Part shown: positions 1-10,715 of the stretch, piece after piece | Layout: each line of letters begins with the position of its first letter | Numbering within the stretch: the stretch's first letter is position 1 | Assembly (NCBI GenBank): GCA_028829895.1 | Contig: CM054181.1 | Coordinates: 8,579,001-8,643,000 of the forward strand | DNA length: 64,000 bases | From: Sinotaia quadrata | Lineage: Eukaryota > Mollusca > Gastropoda > Architaenioglossa > Viviparidae | Direction: 5' to 3' | Position numbers and translations under genes: made by a program | The notes under the pieces: model-generated | What the model saw: only the letters and a program-made list of their open reading frames with translations | Told to the model about the DNA's origin: nothing | The model's database searches: none

Positions 1-2288
1 TTGTCCTATTGCCATTAACGGACAGTGCCGGCGCGCAGGTCTGCACGTCTGTCTATACTCACTATTCCATTCAGCGATACTGAAAGACAATTCCATTGTT
101 ATGCTGTGTGCATCTTTGCTGGGGGAAGACAAGTGAGATAGACTGGTCTGGACTGGATTCGAACACGTGGACCAACATTCACAAGTTAAGTCATAACTTG
201 GTGTACCGAAATCAAAAGGAACTTTATTCTCATGGCAATTCTCTAGTTGACAATTTAAAAGCACGTTGATTGCTACGGCTTAGAATTAGACTTCGCGTTC
301 GTATATTAACTGTTTGTTAAATTGTTAAACTTATTAAATCTTATTTTTAATTGTTAATCCTCTTTGTAGTACATTTTTATGCATAATAGACCTATAGATT
401 TCTTGGTTTTGGATGGGGGCGAATGAGCTGAATGACGTAACGTATGCATATTAATTTAGAGGAATTTAACACTCCAAAGCCAGCTTTGTACGCAAATTGT
501 CAGTTTGTAAATCTGTTGTCTGCACTACAAGACACATTTTTAAAGTTAGTCAAATGATAATTTGGGCAGCCAGTCTGTTTAGGATAGAGAGAAGGAATTA
601 ATTTAATCTGTTATATTTTAAAGTCCTTAAAATCCTAGGCAGGGTCTATAAATAAATACTGGAAACGTAACACTCACCCATAAAACTAATCATTCTTTTC
701 TCATTCTTTTCCTTTTAGATACATGTAACTTTTCAGCAGTTTGTTCGTCTTTGTTAACTAATTTAGTCCATTAACTGTTCTCTTTAGCAATCCTTTTATA
801 AAAATGGCCGTCTAATTCAAATAGCAGTTCCTTTTAGCTGTTCTTTTTTTTCTTCAACAAATCATTCCCTTGTGTCATTTCTTTTCTTTCGACTTGCAAT
901 TCCATTTAGCCAGGTTTATTTTCCTCTTCAACCAACCGTGTCCTGTTGTCAGGACTTTAGTTCATCCAATTGTTTCTTTCAGCTAACTCGTTCAAAGGCA
1001 ACTTATGGTTTATGGTTAATTCTAGGTCACCTGTGACCCTTATCTCCCTTTTTCGGACTTTATTATCCCATGTATATATATAACGTGGATGAAGGTCACA
1101 AAGGACTGCAGTTAAGGTTCTTGTGCAATCTCTTCACTATTATATAATTGTAATCTTTCTAGTCTTGAGTAATTTGTTTGCTTAAAGATTGTTCTTGCTT
1201 CAGTGTATAGATCCTAGGTTCCATGGAGACCTAGGGTTCCGCGATAAGTTTCCCGAGAGATCGTGTTTCAAAAAATATAAACATAATAGATAGAGTAATT
1301 AGAGTAATTTTAATGCAGGGGTTCCCGGAGATGTGGAAACTATTTTAAGAATTCCTCCAATATAAAAAGTAAACGTCGAGAAAGGCTGGTATAGAAACTG
1401 GTAAAGCACTTATTTCTTAGAATTTCTAAGCAGTCTAGTAGTGCAGTAAAATATCAGTAGTAGTATTGTTGTGTTGTATTATTGTGTTGATGCACTTAAC
1501 GCTGATTGTCTGTGTTGACCTCTTTAGAATCACTGTCTGTCGTTATCTTGCCAAAGTGCATAGTGCTTGCTCCTTGCAGAGATAAACGGTTCTCAGTTTG
1601 TATATTATTGCTGAGTCTTACACTTCTTCACTTTCCATATCCGCCATTCGTGGCTGGTTCTCTTTCCCTCCATCAACCTTCTGTTCACTCTTGCGTGGAA
1701 TCCACTGCTGCAATTGAGAATCGCAAAACACGCGCTTAGCAGTTTGAGAAGTCAGCGGTGGGGAAGGGAAGGGGGTAACTTCGGCAACATTTGACACAAA
1801 GACTTGACCGTCCATCGATGACGATTGATACGCTTTGCGTCACCCACCGGGCATCTGCCATCCCTATTTCGTACAGATCGCTTTATCCTACGGGTGTTCG
1901 GTTTCCATTTCACCCTAAGTTTTCGCCTTCCAGCGGCAATTTATTTTCTTTTTCGCTTAAGGAGAGAGTGCCTACACGAAAATCTTGTCCGACAGAGGGA
2001 TCTCGAGGATCGTTCATAATCGTCAGCCCGTTATCTAACTGCGTCCGACAGTGTCACATCTCATGCTTAACGGCTTTTTGAATTATCTAATAATCGTGAC
2101 GAATGGGCGGGAAAGCTCGTTCCCTTAATTCCTTGATTCGCTCCACGGTCCCCAATGAGGTAATAGGCGTCTTTAATGCAGGAAAGTTGTCTCACACTAG
2201 ACCATTCCTTCATCGTCACACACACACGCACACACTAACATTCACACACATTCCTGTAAATGCAGTGAAGTCAACATTGCAACCGCGT

Positions 2289-2342
<54 letters not shown>

Positions 2343-2496
2343 TATAGATAGACAGGCAGATGGATGGATGGAAGGGAGGATGGATGGGACCTAGAATAAT
2401 ATTGGAATAATCCCGAGATGGGAAAATTGATGTTGTATCTTTTTTTTTATATATATCCTTTACAAAAATTAAGATCTACTTTGGTTTACTTTACAG
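1..2496 (+). other. Upstream intron sequence of TMEM135 (no exon found)
   Basis: The exon at 2497 opens in the middle of a codon (one base completes it), so it must be spliced from an earlier exon. I read this stretch for the preceding TMEM135 exon and did not find one, so I treat it as intron. The short open frames at 1506-2081 have no splice-site or family support. A (CT)n tract lies near the end. Confidence 0.6.
2291..2342. repeat. (CT)n microsatellite
   Basis: A nearly pure CT dinucleotide run of about 26 copies with one CG interruption, about 150 bases upstream of the TMEM135 exon acceptor at 2497. Short ATGG-type tetranucleotide copies follow it. Confidence 0.95.
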
Positions 2497-2538
2497 AAAA
2501 AAGGATGGCCTCCCGAAATCTACACTTGCTGTCTTCAG
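2497..2538 (+). CDS. TMEM135: TMEM135 internal coding exon (42 nt, first recognised)
   Basis: A 42-nt exon bounded by a good acceptor (tttactttacag) and a consensus donor (gtaaga). Read with one leading base, it gives KDGLPKSTLAVF followed by two bases (AG) that join the next exon as arginine. The product then continues into FLVGSEELP. This matches the family's segment where KDG is followed about ten residues later by a RF-VG-EE motif, just before the cysteine-rich region. The exon is too short and lacks an ATG, so it shows only through splice sites and homology. The preceding exon must end with two bases of a codon and is not seen in this window. I am confident of the exon because the phase fits the 6804 exon exactly. 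Confidence 0.85.
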
Positions 2539-3483
2539 GTAAGATATTTGCATTCTTGTCTCAGTTGCATTACAACTACTTTTTCTAGAGAAGTCACGAA
2601 ACCCATGCACGTTGAGTCTTGAATTAATCGTAAGAGTATTATGTATAAATGGCTATCAATTTACTAGATAGAAAAGCTAGTGTACTAGTACTGTCAGCAA
2701 TAACTTATCTCAGTACTGTTTTCAAAGCGTGAATAAGTCAGCCCAGTACACATTACAACGGAGACAAAAGATATCCAGACAGCGTTAACAGTTGAAACTC
2801 AAATGTTTCTAATAATGATTTCATCAGATAAGGATAAAAAAAAAACCCTCCTGAGAGCATGAACAAGATTTGTCTCAGAATTTCATTGACAGGAAAGCCG
2901 TCCAGAAAGCATTAACAAGATTCGTCTCATAAAAATTTTATTGATAGAGAAAAAGCCCCCACCCACCCCCCTTACTGCATTGTTTTGATTCGTCTAGTTA
3001 CCTCCAGGAATTAGAATCTATTTAGTTTCCCGGCACTAGCCTGAAGTCATTAGCATCTATTTAATAGTTTAGTTGCACTATGATCGACCATATATGATAT
3101 TATTTTATATTGAGGTTGTTGTTTTGTTTTGGGGTTGGTATTTTTTGTTTGTTTGTTTTCTTTTTTGTGTGTAGATGCATTTGGTCTCGGAGAACAGTGC
3201 AATCTCTTCTATGGTCAAACAGTAATGATACTATGGTCAGGCATTAAACGGGTATGGGGTGTCCCATATACAGATATGGATTGGTATCCATGAATGAAGT
3301 TGGATTGCTTTGAGCAATGCCTTCAATATTAATTAAGAGCTGATTCACCAAACTCTGTTCGTGTTGGCGGTTGGTAGTGGTGGTGGTGGTGGTGGTTGGG
3401 AAGAGGTTATCCACTGGATTAAACTGGTCTCCGGTCAGTTAATGGAGCAGGTGCTGTAGTTTTAATTAAGTGGGTGATAGTGA
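2539..3483 (+). other. TMEM135 intron, start
   Basis: First part of the 4.3-kb intron 2539-6803. It is AT-rich and holds only short degenerate repeats, such as two related 'gaaagcc-tccagaaagcattaac' type copies near 2870-2940 and a (GGT)n stretch near 3368-3396. No coding signal is seen. Confidence 0.6.
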
Positions 3484-3642
3484 CAGAGCCGTCTTAACAG
3501 CATTAAAGGCCCACGGACAAAGCAGTGCACTGGGGCCCCTACCTACACAGCCAATCAGAGGAATAAAAATTGAGAGCAACTCACAGCATACGTAGATTAG
3601 AATGGGATCCTCGGGCAACTGACCATGCGTTAAGACAGAATG
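3484..3642. mobile_element. hAT-like MITE, 159 bp, non-autonomous
   Basis: The two ends are inverted copies: the left end begins CAGAGCCGTCTTAAC, and the right end, read in reverse complement, begins CATTCTGTCTTAACGCAT. They share GTCTTAAC plus GCAT. The flanks are gatagtga (3476-3483) and gacactga (3643-3650), which match at 6 of 8 positions, as expected for an old 8-bp target-site duplication. Inside is a GGCCC / GGGGCCCC-rich segment of the kind common in hAT-derived MITEs. There is no coding capacity. It lies in a TMEM135 intron. Confidence 0.5.
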
Positions 3643-3898
3643 GACACTGATTAGATATCAATATTAAATTTCAGACTTTAGGGTTCGTGTGAGGACCCTT
3701 TTCTATTTGTGTTCTGTTGGGATGCACTCTGCTTTCCAGACATAATAAATAAATAAATTTAGATTGATGAATTTGAACACGAGGTTAACTATGGAATTGA
3801 AACTCATTCTTGTTAAAGATCTGTGAATGTTTATATAATCAGAGCTGCAGTGTAAAACTAACGAGAATAAAACGGGAGCCGTGTTGATATGATGGGTA

Positions 3899-5480
3899 AG
3901 CAAAGAGAATAGAACTACGAGCCATATTTGTAAGATGTTTTTACAAAGAGAATAGAACTAGGATCCATATTTGTAAGATGCTTTTACAAAGAGAATAGAA
4001 CTACGAGCCACATTTGTTAGATTGGTACGCAAGGAGTTTAGGTCTAAGAGCCACAGTTGTAAGTTGGGTACGCATAAAGAATAGAACTTAGAGCCACAGT
4101 TGTAAGTTGGGTACGCATAAAGAATAGAACTTAGGGCCAGAGTGGTAAATTGGGTGCACATACAGAATATAACTGAGAGCCGCAGTTGTAAGCTGAGTAC
4201 AAAGAGAAAGATTAGAACTGAGAGCCATAGTTGTAAGTTGGGTACACAGAGAAAATAGAACTGAGAGCCATAGTTGTAAGTTGGGTACACAGAGAGAATA
4301 GAACTGAGAGCCACAGTTGTAAGTTGGGTACACAGAGAGAATAGAACTGAGAGCCATAGTTGTAAGTTGGGTACACAGAGAGAATAGAACTGAGAGCCAT
4401 AGTTTTAAGTTGGATACACAAAGAGAATAGAACTGAGAGCCATAGTTTTAAGTTGGATGCACAGAGAGAATAGAACTGAGAGCCATAGTTGTAAGTTGGG
4501 TACACAGAGAGAATAGAACTGAGAGCCATAGTTGTAAGTTGGGTACACAGAGAGAATAGAACTGAGAGCCACAGTTGTAAGTTGGGTACGCATAAAGAAT
4601 AGAACTTAGGGCCAGAGTGGTAAATTGGGTGCACATACAGAATATAACTGAGAGCCGCAGTTGTAAGCTGAGTACAAAGAGAAAGATTAGAACTGAGAGC
4701 CATAGTTGTAAGTTGGGTACACAGAGAAAATAGAACTGAGAGCCATAGTTGTAAGTTGGGTACACAGAGAGAATAGAACTGAGAGCCACAGTTGTAAGTT
4801 GGGTACACAGAGAGAATAGAACTGAGAGCCATAGTTGTAAGTTGGGTACACAGAGAGAATAGAACTGAGAGCCACAGTTGTAAGTTGGGTACGCATAAAG
4901 AATAGAACTTAGGGCCAGAGTGGTAAATTGGGTGCACATACAGAATATAACTGAGAGCCGCAGTTGTAAGCTGAGTACAAAGAGAAAGATTAGAACTGAG
5001 AGCCATAGTTGTAAGTTGGGTACACAGAGAAAATAGAACTGAGAGCCATAGTTGTAAGTTGGGTACACAGAGAGAATAGAACTGAGAGCCACAGTTGTAA
5101 GTTGGGTACACAGAGAGAATAGAACTGAGAGCCATAGTTGTAAGTTGGGTACACAGAGAGAATAGAACTGAGAGCCATAGTTTTAAGTTGGATACACAAA
5201 GAGAATAGAACTGAGAGCCATAGTTTTAAGTTGGATGCACAGAGAGAATAGAACTGAGAGCCATAGTTGTAAGTTGGGTACACAGAGAGAATATAACTGA
5301 GAGCCACAGTTGTAAGTTGGGTACACAGAGAGAATATAACTGAGAGCCACAGTTGTAAGTCGGGTACACAGAGAGAATAGAACTGAGAGCCATAGTTGTA
5401 AGTTGGGTACACAGAGAGAATAGAACTGAGAGCCACAGTTGTAAGTTGGGTACACAGAGAGAATAGAACTGAGCCATAGT
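3899..5480. repeat. 43-bp minisatellite with higher-order structure
   Basis: About 36 copies of a 43-bp unit with core gagagccatagttgtaagt. Copies at 3899-4080 are diverged and the array is most homogeneous from about 4260 on. A variant block (the motif cttagggccagagtgg followed by a 45-bp unit) recurs at about 4130, 4605 and 4908, spaced 475 and 303 bases, so several monomers have been copied together. On the minus strand the unit has no stop codon in any frame. Because 43 is not a multiple of 3, long open frames (up to 307 codons) arise in all three frames. These look like artefacts of the repeat, not genes. Confidence 0.95.
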
Positions 5481-5840
5481 GGAATACGCGTATACGAAGA
5501 GAGTAAAGCAATGGGCCGCAAGAAGAGATTGAAGGAGATTTCACTTAGATTAATTATTTACTTTCATTGGGAAGAGTGTATTGGTGGACTATAGAGTTAT
5601 CAAACGTGTTTAAGCTCGGCAACATGAGTTTACAAGATGTAAGAATTGTTACATAGCAAGTTGAGTTGAGAGGGCCATCATATTATAACTGCCTGTTTGA
5701 TATTTGAACCCATTGTTTGGGCTAAAACCAAGACAACAAGTTTAATAAATTCAGGGGACTTTCCACAATCCTGTTGAATTCTATAATGAGTGTGGGGATG
5801 AAAAGAGAAGTGACAGATATGTTAACAACAAACACGGCGC

Positions 5841-5857
5841 ATACACACACACACACA

Positions 5858-5898
<41 letters not shown>
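5841..5898. repeat. (CA)n microsatellite
   Basis: A CA dinucleotide run of about 28 copies with rare CT interruptions, in the TMEM135 intron upstream of the 6804 exon. It is complementary to the (GT)n tract at 9121-9200, on the other side of that exon. Confidence 0.95.
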
Positions 5899-5929
5899 AA
5901 AAACAATCACATACACACTCACGACTCAC

Positions 5930-6540
5930 TGATACACATACACTCCTGTGACACACTAATACACATATAAACACAGATCACACTATTCACACATACACAG
6001 CAAACACGTTTACACTCACATGACACGCTAATATACATATATGCATACACAATACACACAACACACTAATACATACAATATACATAACACATTAATACAC
6101 ACATACAAACACGTGATACGCTAATACACCCATGACATGATAATCCACAGACGTGGCATACACACAACACTAATACATACATCCAGGACACACAGATACA
6201 CACATTCGCCACCCTAATATACACACACATGGCACGCTGATACACATACACTCCTGTGACACACTAATACACACATGAACACAGGATACACTAATTCACA
6301 CATACATAATACACGTTTACACTCACAAGACACACTAATGCACATATATGTACACGATACACAAATACGCACACGTAACACACTAATACATATACACGAC
6401 ACACTAAGACACACATATGATACACAAATACACTCACGACTTGCCAATACACTCATACACTCATGCGACACTCTAATACACAGACTTAACACACTAATAT
6501 GCACATACACAGACACACTAATACACATACACACATCCGA
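5930..6540. repeat. Degenerate CA-rich repeat region
   Basis: About 600 bases of imperfect copies of 'acacactaatacacat' type units with 'gacacactaa' recurring every 20-60 bases. Open frames on both strands here are by-products of the repeat composition. A short (AC)n tract follows at 6609-6628. Confidence 0.85.
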
Positions 6541-6803
6541 TCTTCTCTCGAGTACAAGGAATAGAATTTCGAAATGCAACCTATGAAACTTCACAACCTA
6601 CAGTTCTTACACACACACACACACACACTGCTACGCAATATATAGATTTTGTAATTATAATAATGAATAGCCTACTAGCGTTTAAATGATAGGGAAATAC
6701 TATTGATATACAGACATTGCGGCCTAATTCTGATGATTGACAAGTGAAATAGCTACATTGATTAGTGTCCGCGGAGGATGAACAAGCATTCGCTGTTGTG
6801 CAG

Positions 6804-7062
6804 GTTTTTGGTGGGGTCTGAAGAGCTTCCCCAGAAAACGGATAGTGTTGCTGCAGGGGAACAAACTACAGCTCCACCCTTTTCCACCACCCACGATGAC
6901 CGCTTGACTGTCCGAAGTGCAAGTCTGTCCAGATACCTTGAGAGCACCCCTTTCCTGGCGGCCATTCTCCGGCGGTGTGCATACGTCAGCCGGACACTGA
7001 AGGCCACACCCAAACACAGAACTTGCGTCCATGCCGACGGTTGTGGGTACTACACACTCAGG
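6804..7062 (+). CDS. TMEM135: TMEM135 coding exon with cysteine-rich segment (259 nt)
   Basis: The acceptor is at cgctgttgtgcag and the donor is gtaagt directly after an AGG codon. The first base completes an arginine codon begun in the 2497 exon, and 86 whole codons follow. The product opens FLVGSEELPQ, matching the conserved RFxVGxEEIP motif. It has a variable serine/threonine-rich middle and ends KHRTCVHADGCGYYTLR. That end carries the histidine and cysteines of the family's cysteine-rich region (compare RHRCCKHYEDNC in vertebrates). The middle of the exon does not align obviously, as is usual for this linker. The apparent ATG at 6778 lies in the intron before the acceptor and is not a start. 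The exon is not a multiple of 3, so skipping it would break the frame. Confidence 0.88.
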
Positions 7063-7164
7063 GTAAGTGTAGATGTGGAATATTTCTTGGATTTTAGTTT
7101 CAGGTCCGTTTCCACTTTCGGTGATTTCACAGATGGGAGTAAATGCCAAGGGCGAGATTTAAAT

Positions 7165-7495
7165 TCAGACAGGGGGATATTTAATGTCATGGGTGTCCGG
7201 TGGACTTTTAGAATTGCACTTTTGCCCTGGAAATGAGAAGATAGATTTAATGTCATGGATGTCTGGTTGATTTTTAGAATTGCAGTTTTGCCCTAGAGAT
7301 GAGAGAAGAAGAGATTTAATGGGTGTCTGGTGGACTTTTGAATTGCAGTTTGTTCATGGAAACGAGATGAGAGATTTAATGTCATGGGTGTCTGGTAGAT
7401 TTTTAGAATTGCAGTTTGTTCATGGAAACGAGATGAGAGATTTAATGTCATGGGTGTCTGGTAGATTTTTAGAATTGCAGTTTTGCCCTGAAAAC
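7165..7495. repeat. ~66-bp tandem repeat, about 5 copies
   Basis: Units built on gatttaatgtcatgggtgtc and tttttagaattgcag. The last copies are nearly identical (66-bp spacing at 7381/7447) and the first are diverged. The array starts about 100 bases after the donor of the 6804-7062 exon. Confidence 0.9.
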
Positions 7496-7535
7496 GACCT
7501 GCACACTCTTTCCGACTCCTAACTGGATCTTTAGC

Positions 7536-7700
7536 CTGGCAATGCCTGTATCACAGAGGACTCTATCTACTTGAGCCCACCACTTTGAGCTACGGAGTGG
7601 TTAAAGATCCCCCACTTCACCCAACGCTGGCCTTGGAGCGAGAGACCGGTTGTCCGACGGTCAGCACTGAGGTGGGGGGTGGATGATAGGGTACTTTCAC
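7536..7700 (+). mobile_element. Dispersed repeat, copy 1 (SINE-like)
   Basis: This segment shares a long patchy similarity, in the same orientation, with 62680-62830. Both contain agcccaccact/agcttgagcta, then a GGTTA-AGATC/GGTTACGGATC box, then a run of the form cttcaccc-aacg-tgg. Two diverged copies 55 kb apart mean an interspersed element. The GGTT-GATCC box resembles an RNA polymerase III B box, but I see no clear A box, so calling it a SINE is inference. Confidence 0.5.
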
Positions 7701-8574
7701 CAAGGACATTCACAACAACAGCAAATAACAGCAACGTAGCAGAACACTCGACACCCCATAATCCGGGTCTGAGCAGCAACACTCATTTCCAAGAAATGTC
7801 ATTTTTAAACTAGCGCATTTCTTATTAATTAAAGCCCGGTTAATTTTCACGTCAGCTAGTCTGGGAAGGTTATGACGTCATTGTGGTGGCAACTCATTTT
7901 GGTTTCCACTGGATTATAACCCATATCAGTAATTCTTAGATGTCAGTCACAGGTCAGTTCGCCTTCAGTTAATTTCATCGGCACACTTTAGTGACGTGGC
8001 GTTCTGGCGAAAGTTAGAACTGTCGTCGTTGTGATTGTCACATTTAATAAAACATTCATCTTGTCACGTGACTTTACTGGCTTTTTCGTCTGGCGGAATT
8101 TGCAGAATTCGGCAACTTATTTGCCAAGCTATCGCGGTTTCGGCTAATCACTTTTAATGCAAAGTCGGAATGTCCCGTGAGCTAACGAAATTTGAACGAT
8201 TCGCACATTTGTTGCAGCGTCAGCAGTCGGCACCATGTTTGCCAGAAAATTGGCTTGCCAGGTGAGTTAGCACGGGGCCTGAAATAGCTACACTCCCAGG
8301 CGTTCCTGTCGTCTTTCGAGTTTTCCTTATCAATCAACACGCGAAAGGAACGCTTGCTTAGCTCTGCAAATGAGAGTAATTTTAGTCGTTCTATCATTGA
8401 CACATGGACACGCGTTCAAACACGCTTGCGCACGCGCAGACTTGCACGTAACGACTTGCACATACCATTGTCCGTGTGTGTTTGTGTGTACGAAATACAA
8501 ATAGACTGACAAATATGTGTGTCTGTGTGCGCGCTAGTGCGCGCGTGTATCTTTCTTCTGTAGCACACAAACAT
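7701..8574 (+). other. TMEM135 intron, unique sequence
   Basis: Part of the 8.6-kb intron 7063-15682. It contains a palindromic TGACGTCA near 7875 and short GT-rich runs at 8467-8540. No coding or RNA gene signal was found. Confidence 0.5.
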
Positions 8575-8744
8575 AGCCTTCTCTTTTTTTACACTCTCTT
8601 GCTGATTCTTTTCTTCTCTCTCTTTTTCTCACTCACACACGCACGCATGCACGCACACACACACACACACATTACAAACACCACCCTTCTCCTTTTTACG
8701 TATACACAGACTTACAATGTCTGTCTCTCTCCTGCTGATTCTTT

Positions 8745-8828
<84 letters not shown>

Positions 8829-8840
8829 AACACACGCACC
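8575..8840. repeat. Duplicated compound (CT)n-(CA)n microsatellite
   Basis: A pure CT run (about 8748-8797) passes directly into a CA run (8798-8823). The block gctgattcttttcttctctc plus CT/CA tail occurs twice, near 8600 and 8735, so the compound tract has been duplicated. Confidence 0.9.
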
Positions 8841-9120
8841 ATTTTCAAATCTTTCTCTCTCACACATTCTTTACCTTTTTTGTTTCACTCGTAATCAGTC
8901 GCGTGCACAAAATCTTACACGTACACACGCACGCGCGCACATGTACCGCTGCATTGTATTTTTATCATAAACAAATTTCTGATGAACGTGATTGTGTGGC
9001 GGATCAGCAACGGAGGAACTGACTCACAAGTCAGATTAAATGTTAAGTCATTTATTTTGTTGCTATTGTTGTAGTTTAAGGAGAAACTACAGTTTTAGAA
9101 ATTGATATAGTATATATATA

Positions 9121-9124
9121 TGGT

Positions 9125-9176
<52 letters not shown>

Positions 9177-9200
9177 GTGTGTGTGTGTGATTGTGTGTTG
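9121..9200. repeat. (GT)n microsatellite
   Basis: About 38 GT dinucleotides with few interruptions, in the intron downstream of the 6804-7062 exon. Complementary to the (CA)n upstream of that exon. Confidence 0.95.
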
Positions 9201-9262
9201 TACATCTGAATTTAGATGTATGCGAAATTTTCTTTTTCTTTACGAGGGTGTACGCTTGTACT

Positions 9263-9430
9263 AGGTGTAGGTGTATGTGTGTTTAGGGTGTGTGGTTGTA
9301 CACTTGTATTGAATGATGGTGTATGAGTGTTTTGGGTGTGTGGTTGTGCACTTGTATTGAGTGATGGTGTATGAGTGTTTTGGGTGTGTGGATGTACACG
9401 TGTATTGAGTGATGGTGTATGTGTGTATTG
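9263..9430. repeat. 48-bp tandem repeat, about 3.5 copies
   Basis: Copies of a unit with cacttgtattga and gatggtgtatgagtg. The cacttg motif recurs at 9301 and 9349 (48 bases). Confidence 0.9.
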
Positions 9431-9511
9431 ATTTGTTCACTGGGATTTGTGTGAGCTAAAGGGTGAACGCTTACGTCAGTTAAACAGTAGTTCCACTCAT
9501 TCGACATTTAG

Positions 9512-9632
9512 TTTGTTTTTTTTTACTTTATTTTTTAATAAAAGAAAAGTCATTCATAAGCCCCTTCAAGAAAGTTAGTTTGTACTTTATTTTTTAATAA
9601 AAGAAAAGTCATTCCTAAGCCCCTTCAAGACA
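9512..9632. repeat. ~61-bp direct duplication
   Basis: Two adjacent near-identical copies of a segment with actttattttttaataaaag and ataagccccttcaaga. A poly-G tract follows downstream, near 9904-9926. Confidence 0.9.
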
Positions 9633-10039
9633 AGACACTCATGCGCACCTAAATCCAAAGTTCAAAGATCAATTTGTTGGAGGGGGGGAGGATTTTATTT
9701 TTTAAATTAAAATGTAGAGATAATTTCTCTTCACCACTACCTCCACCTTCTCCTGTCTAAAACTTAAACAAAACAGAGCAAGCACAGTCTTTGATTCCAG
9801 ATGTAAAAGAATCTTTACTGGGAACGTTTTGAGACATAATCTTTTTCTTTCGAAGCTCCAGAAAAAAAAAAGTGCACAAATTTATTTTTATTTTATTTAT
9901 TGAGGGGGCGGGGGGGGGGGGGGCGGGAGACCGCCACAACCAAATCTTTTTAATTTCATTTTCCCATCTGAACGTTTAGTCAATTAGCAGGTTTCTTAAA
10001 ATGCGTTTATCGTGGTAAGTCTGTCTCCTAACTACATCA

Positions 10040-10270
10040 ATACTAATTGCATACCAATGGTAAGGACGTCTCTAAGCTAAAGCAATTCTGTTTGCGTACC
10101 AATGGTAGAAGACTGCTCCAAACTATAGCAATACTGTTTGCGTACCAATGGTAAAACTGTCTCCCAAGCTAAAGAAATTATGTTTACGTACCAATGGTAA
10201 GACTGTATCCAAGATAAAAACAATACTGTTTGCATACCAGTGGTAAGACTGTCTCCAAACTAAAGCAATA
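10040..10270. repeat. ~47-bp tandem repeat, about 5 copies
   Basis: Imperfect units with gcgtaccaatggtaagactg and ctaaagcaat. The early and late copies are diverged. Confidence 0.9.
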
Positions 10271-10370
10271 TTAATTAATGTGATCTTGTAATCTCCAAGC
10301 CAAATACTAGGCTTTCTGGATGACTCTCCAAACTTACGATGATCGCGTTTATCCCTAAACCAAATATTAG

Positions 10371-10715
10371 AAAATCAAATCTAAGATTATGTCCAAGTCA
10401 AATCTAAGATTATGTCCAAGTCAAATCTAAGATTATGTCCAAGTCAAATCTAAGATTATGTCCAAGTCAAATCTGACATTTTGTCCAAGTCAAATCTAAG
10501 ATCAAATCTAACATTATTTCCAAGTCAAATCTAAGATTATGTCCAAGTCAAATCTAAGATCAAATCTAAGATTATTTCCAAGTCAAATCTAAGATTATGT
10601 CCAAGTCAAATCAAAGATTATGTCCAAGTCAAATCTAAGGTTGTCCAAGTCAAATCTAAGGTTATGTCCAAGTCAAATCTAAGGTTATGTCCATGTTAAA
10701 TCTAAGATTATCTAT
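10371..10715. repeat. 23-bp tandem repeat, about 15 copies
   Basis: Unit aagtcaaatctaagattatg plus tcc. Some copies are truncated to 'aagtcaaatctaagatcaaat' forms, which gives local higher-order patterns. A short purine-rich stretch follows at 10730-10760. Confidence 0.95.

Noticed and set aside
4212..5135. 307-codon minus-strand open frame in the 43-bp array
   Set aside because: The repeat lacks stops in all three minus-strand frames and its period is not a multiple of 3, so different peptides appear in each frame. It also lies antisense in an intron. Repeat artefact.
3899..5480. CRISPR-like regular array
   Set aside because: The repeats are contiguous with no unique spacers, and the DNA is eukaryotic.
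6778..6803. ATG of the frame that contains the 6804 exon, as a gene start
   Set aside because: These bases include the splice acceptor of the TMEM135 exon, and the upstream exon at 2497 joins in phase with family-matching sequence.
9904..9926. Poly-G tract as a G-quadruplex element (also near 11824 and 36230)
   Set aside because: Single homopolymer runs; could fold but nothing around them suggests a role.
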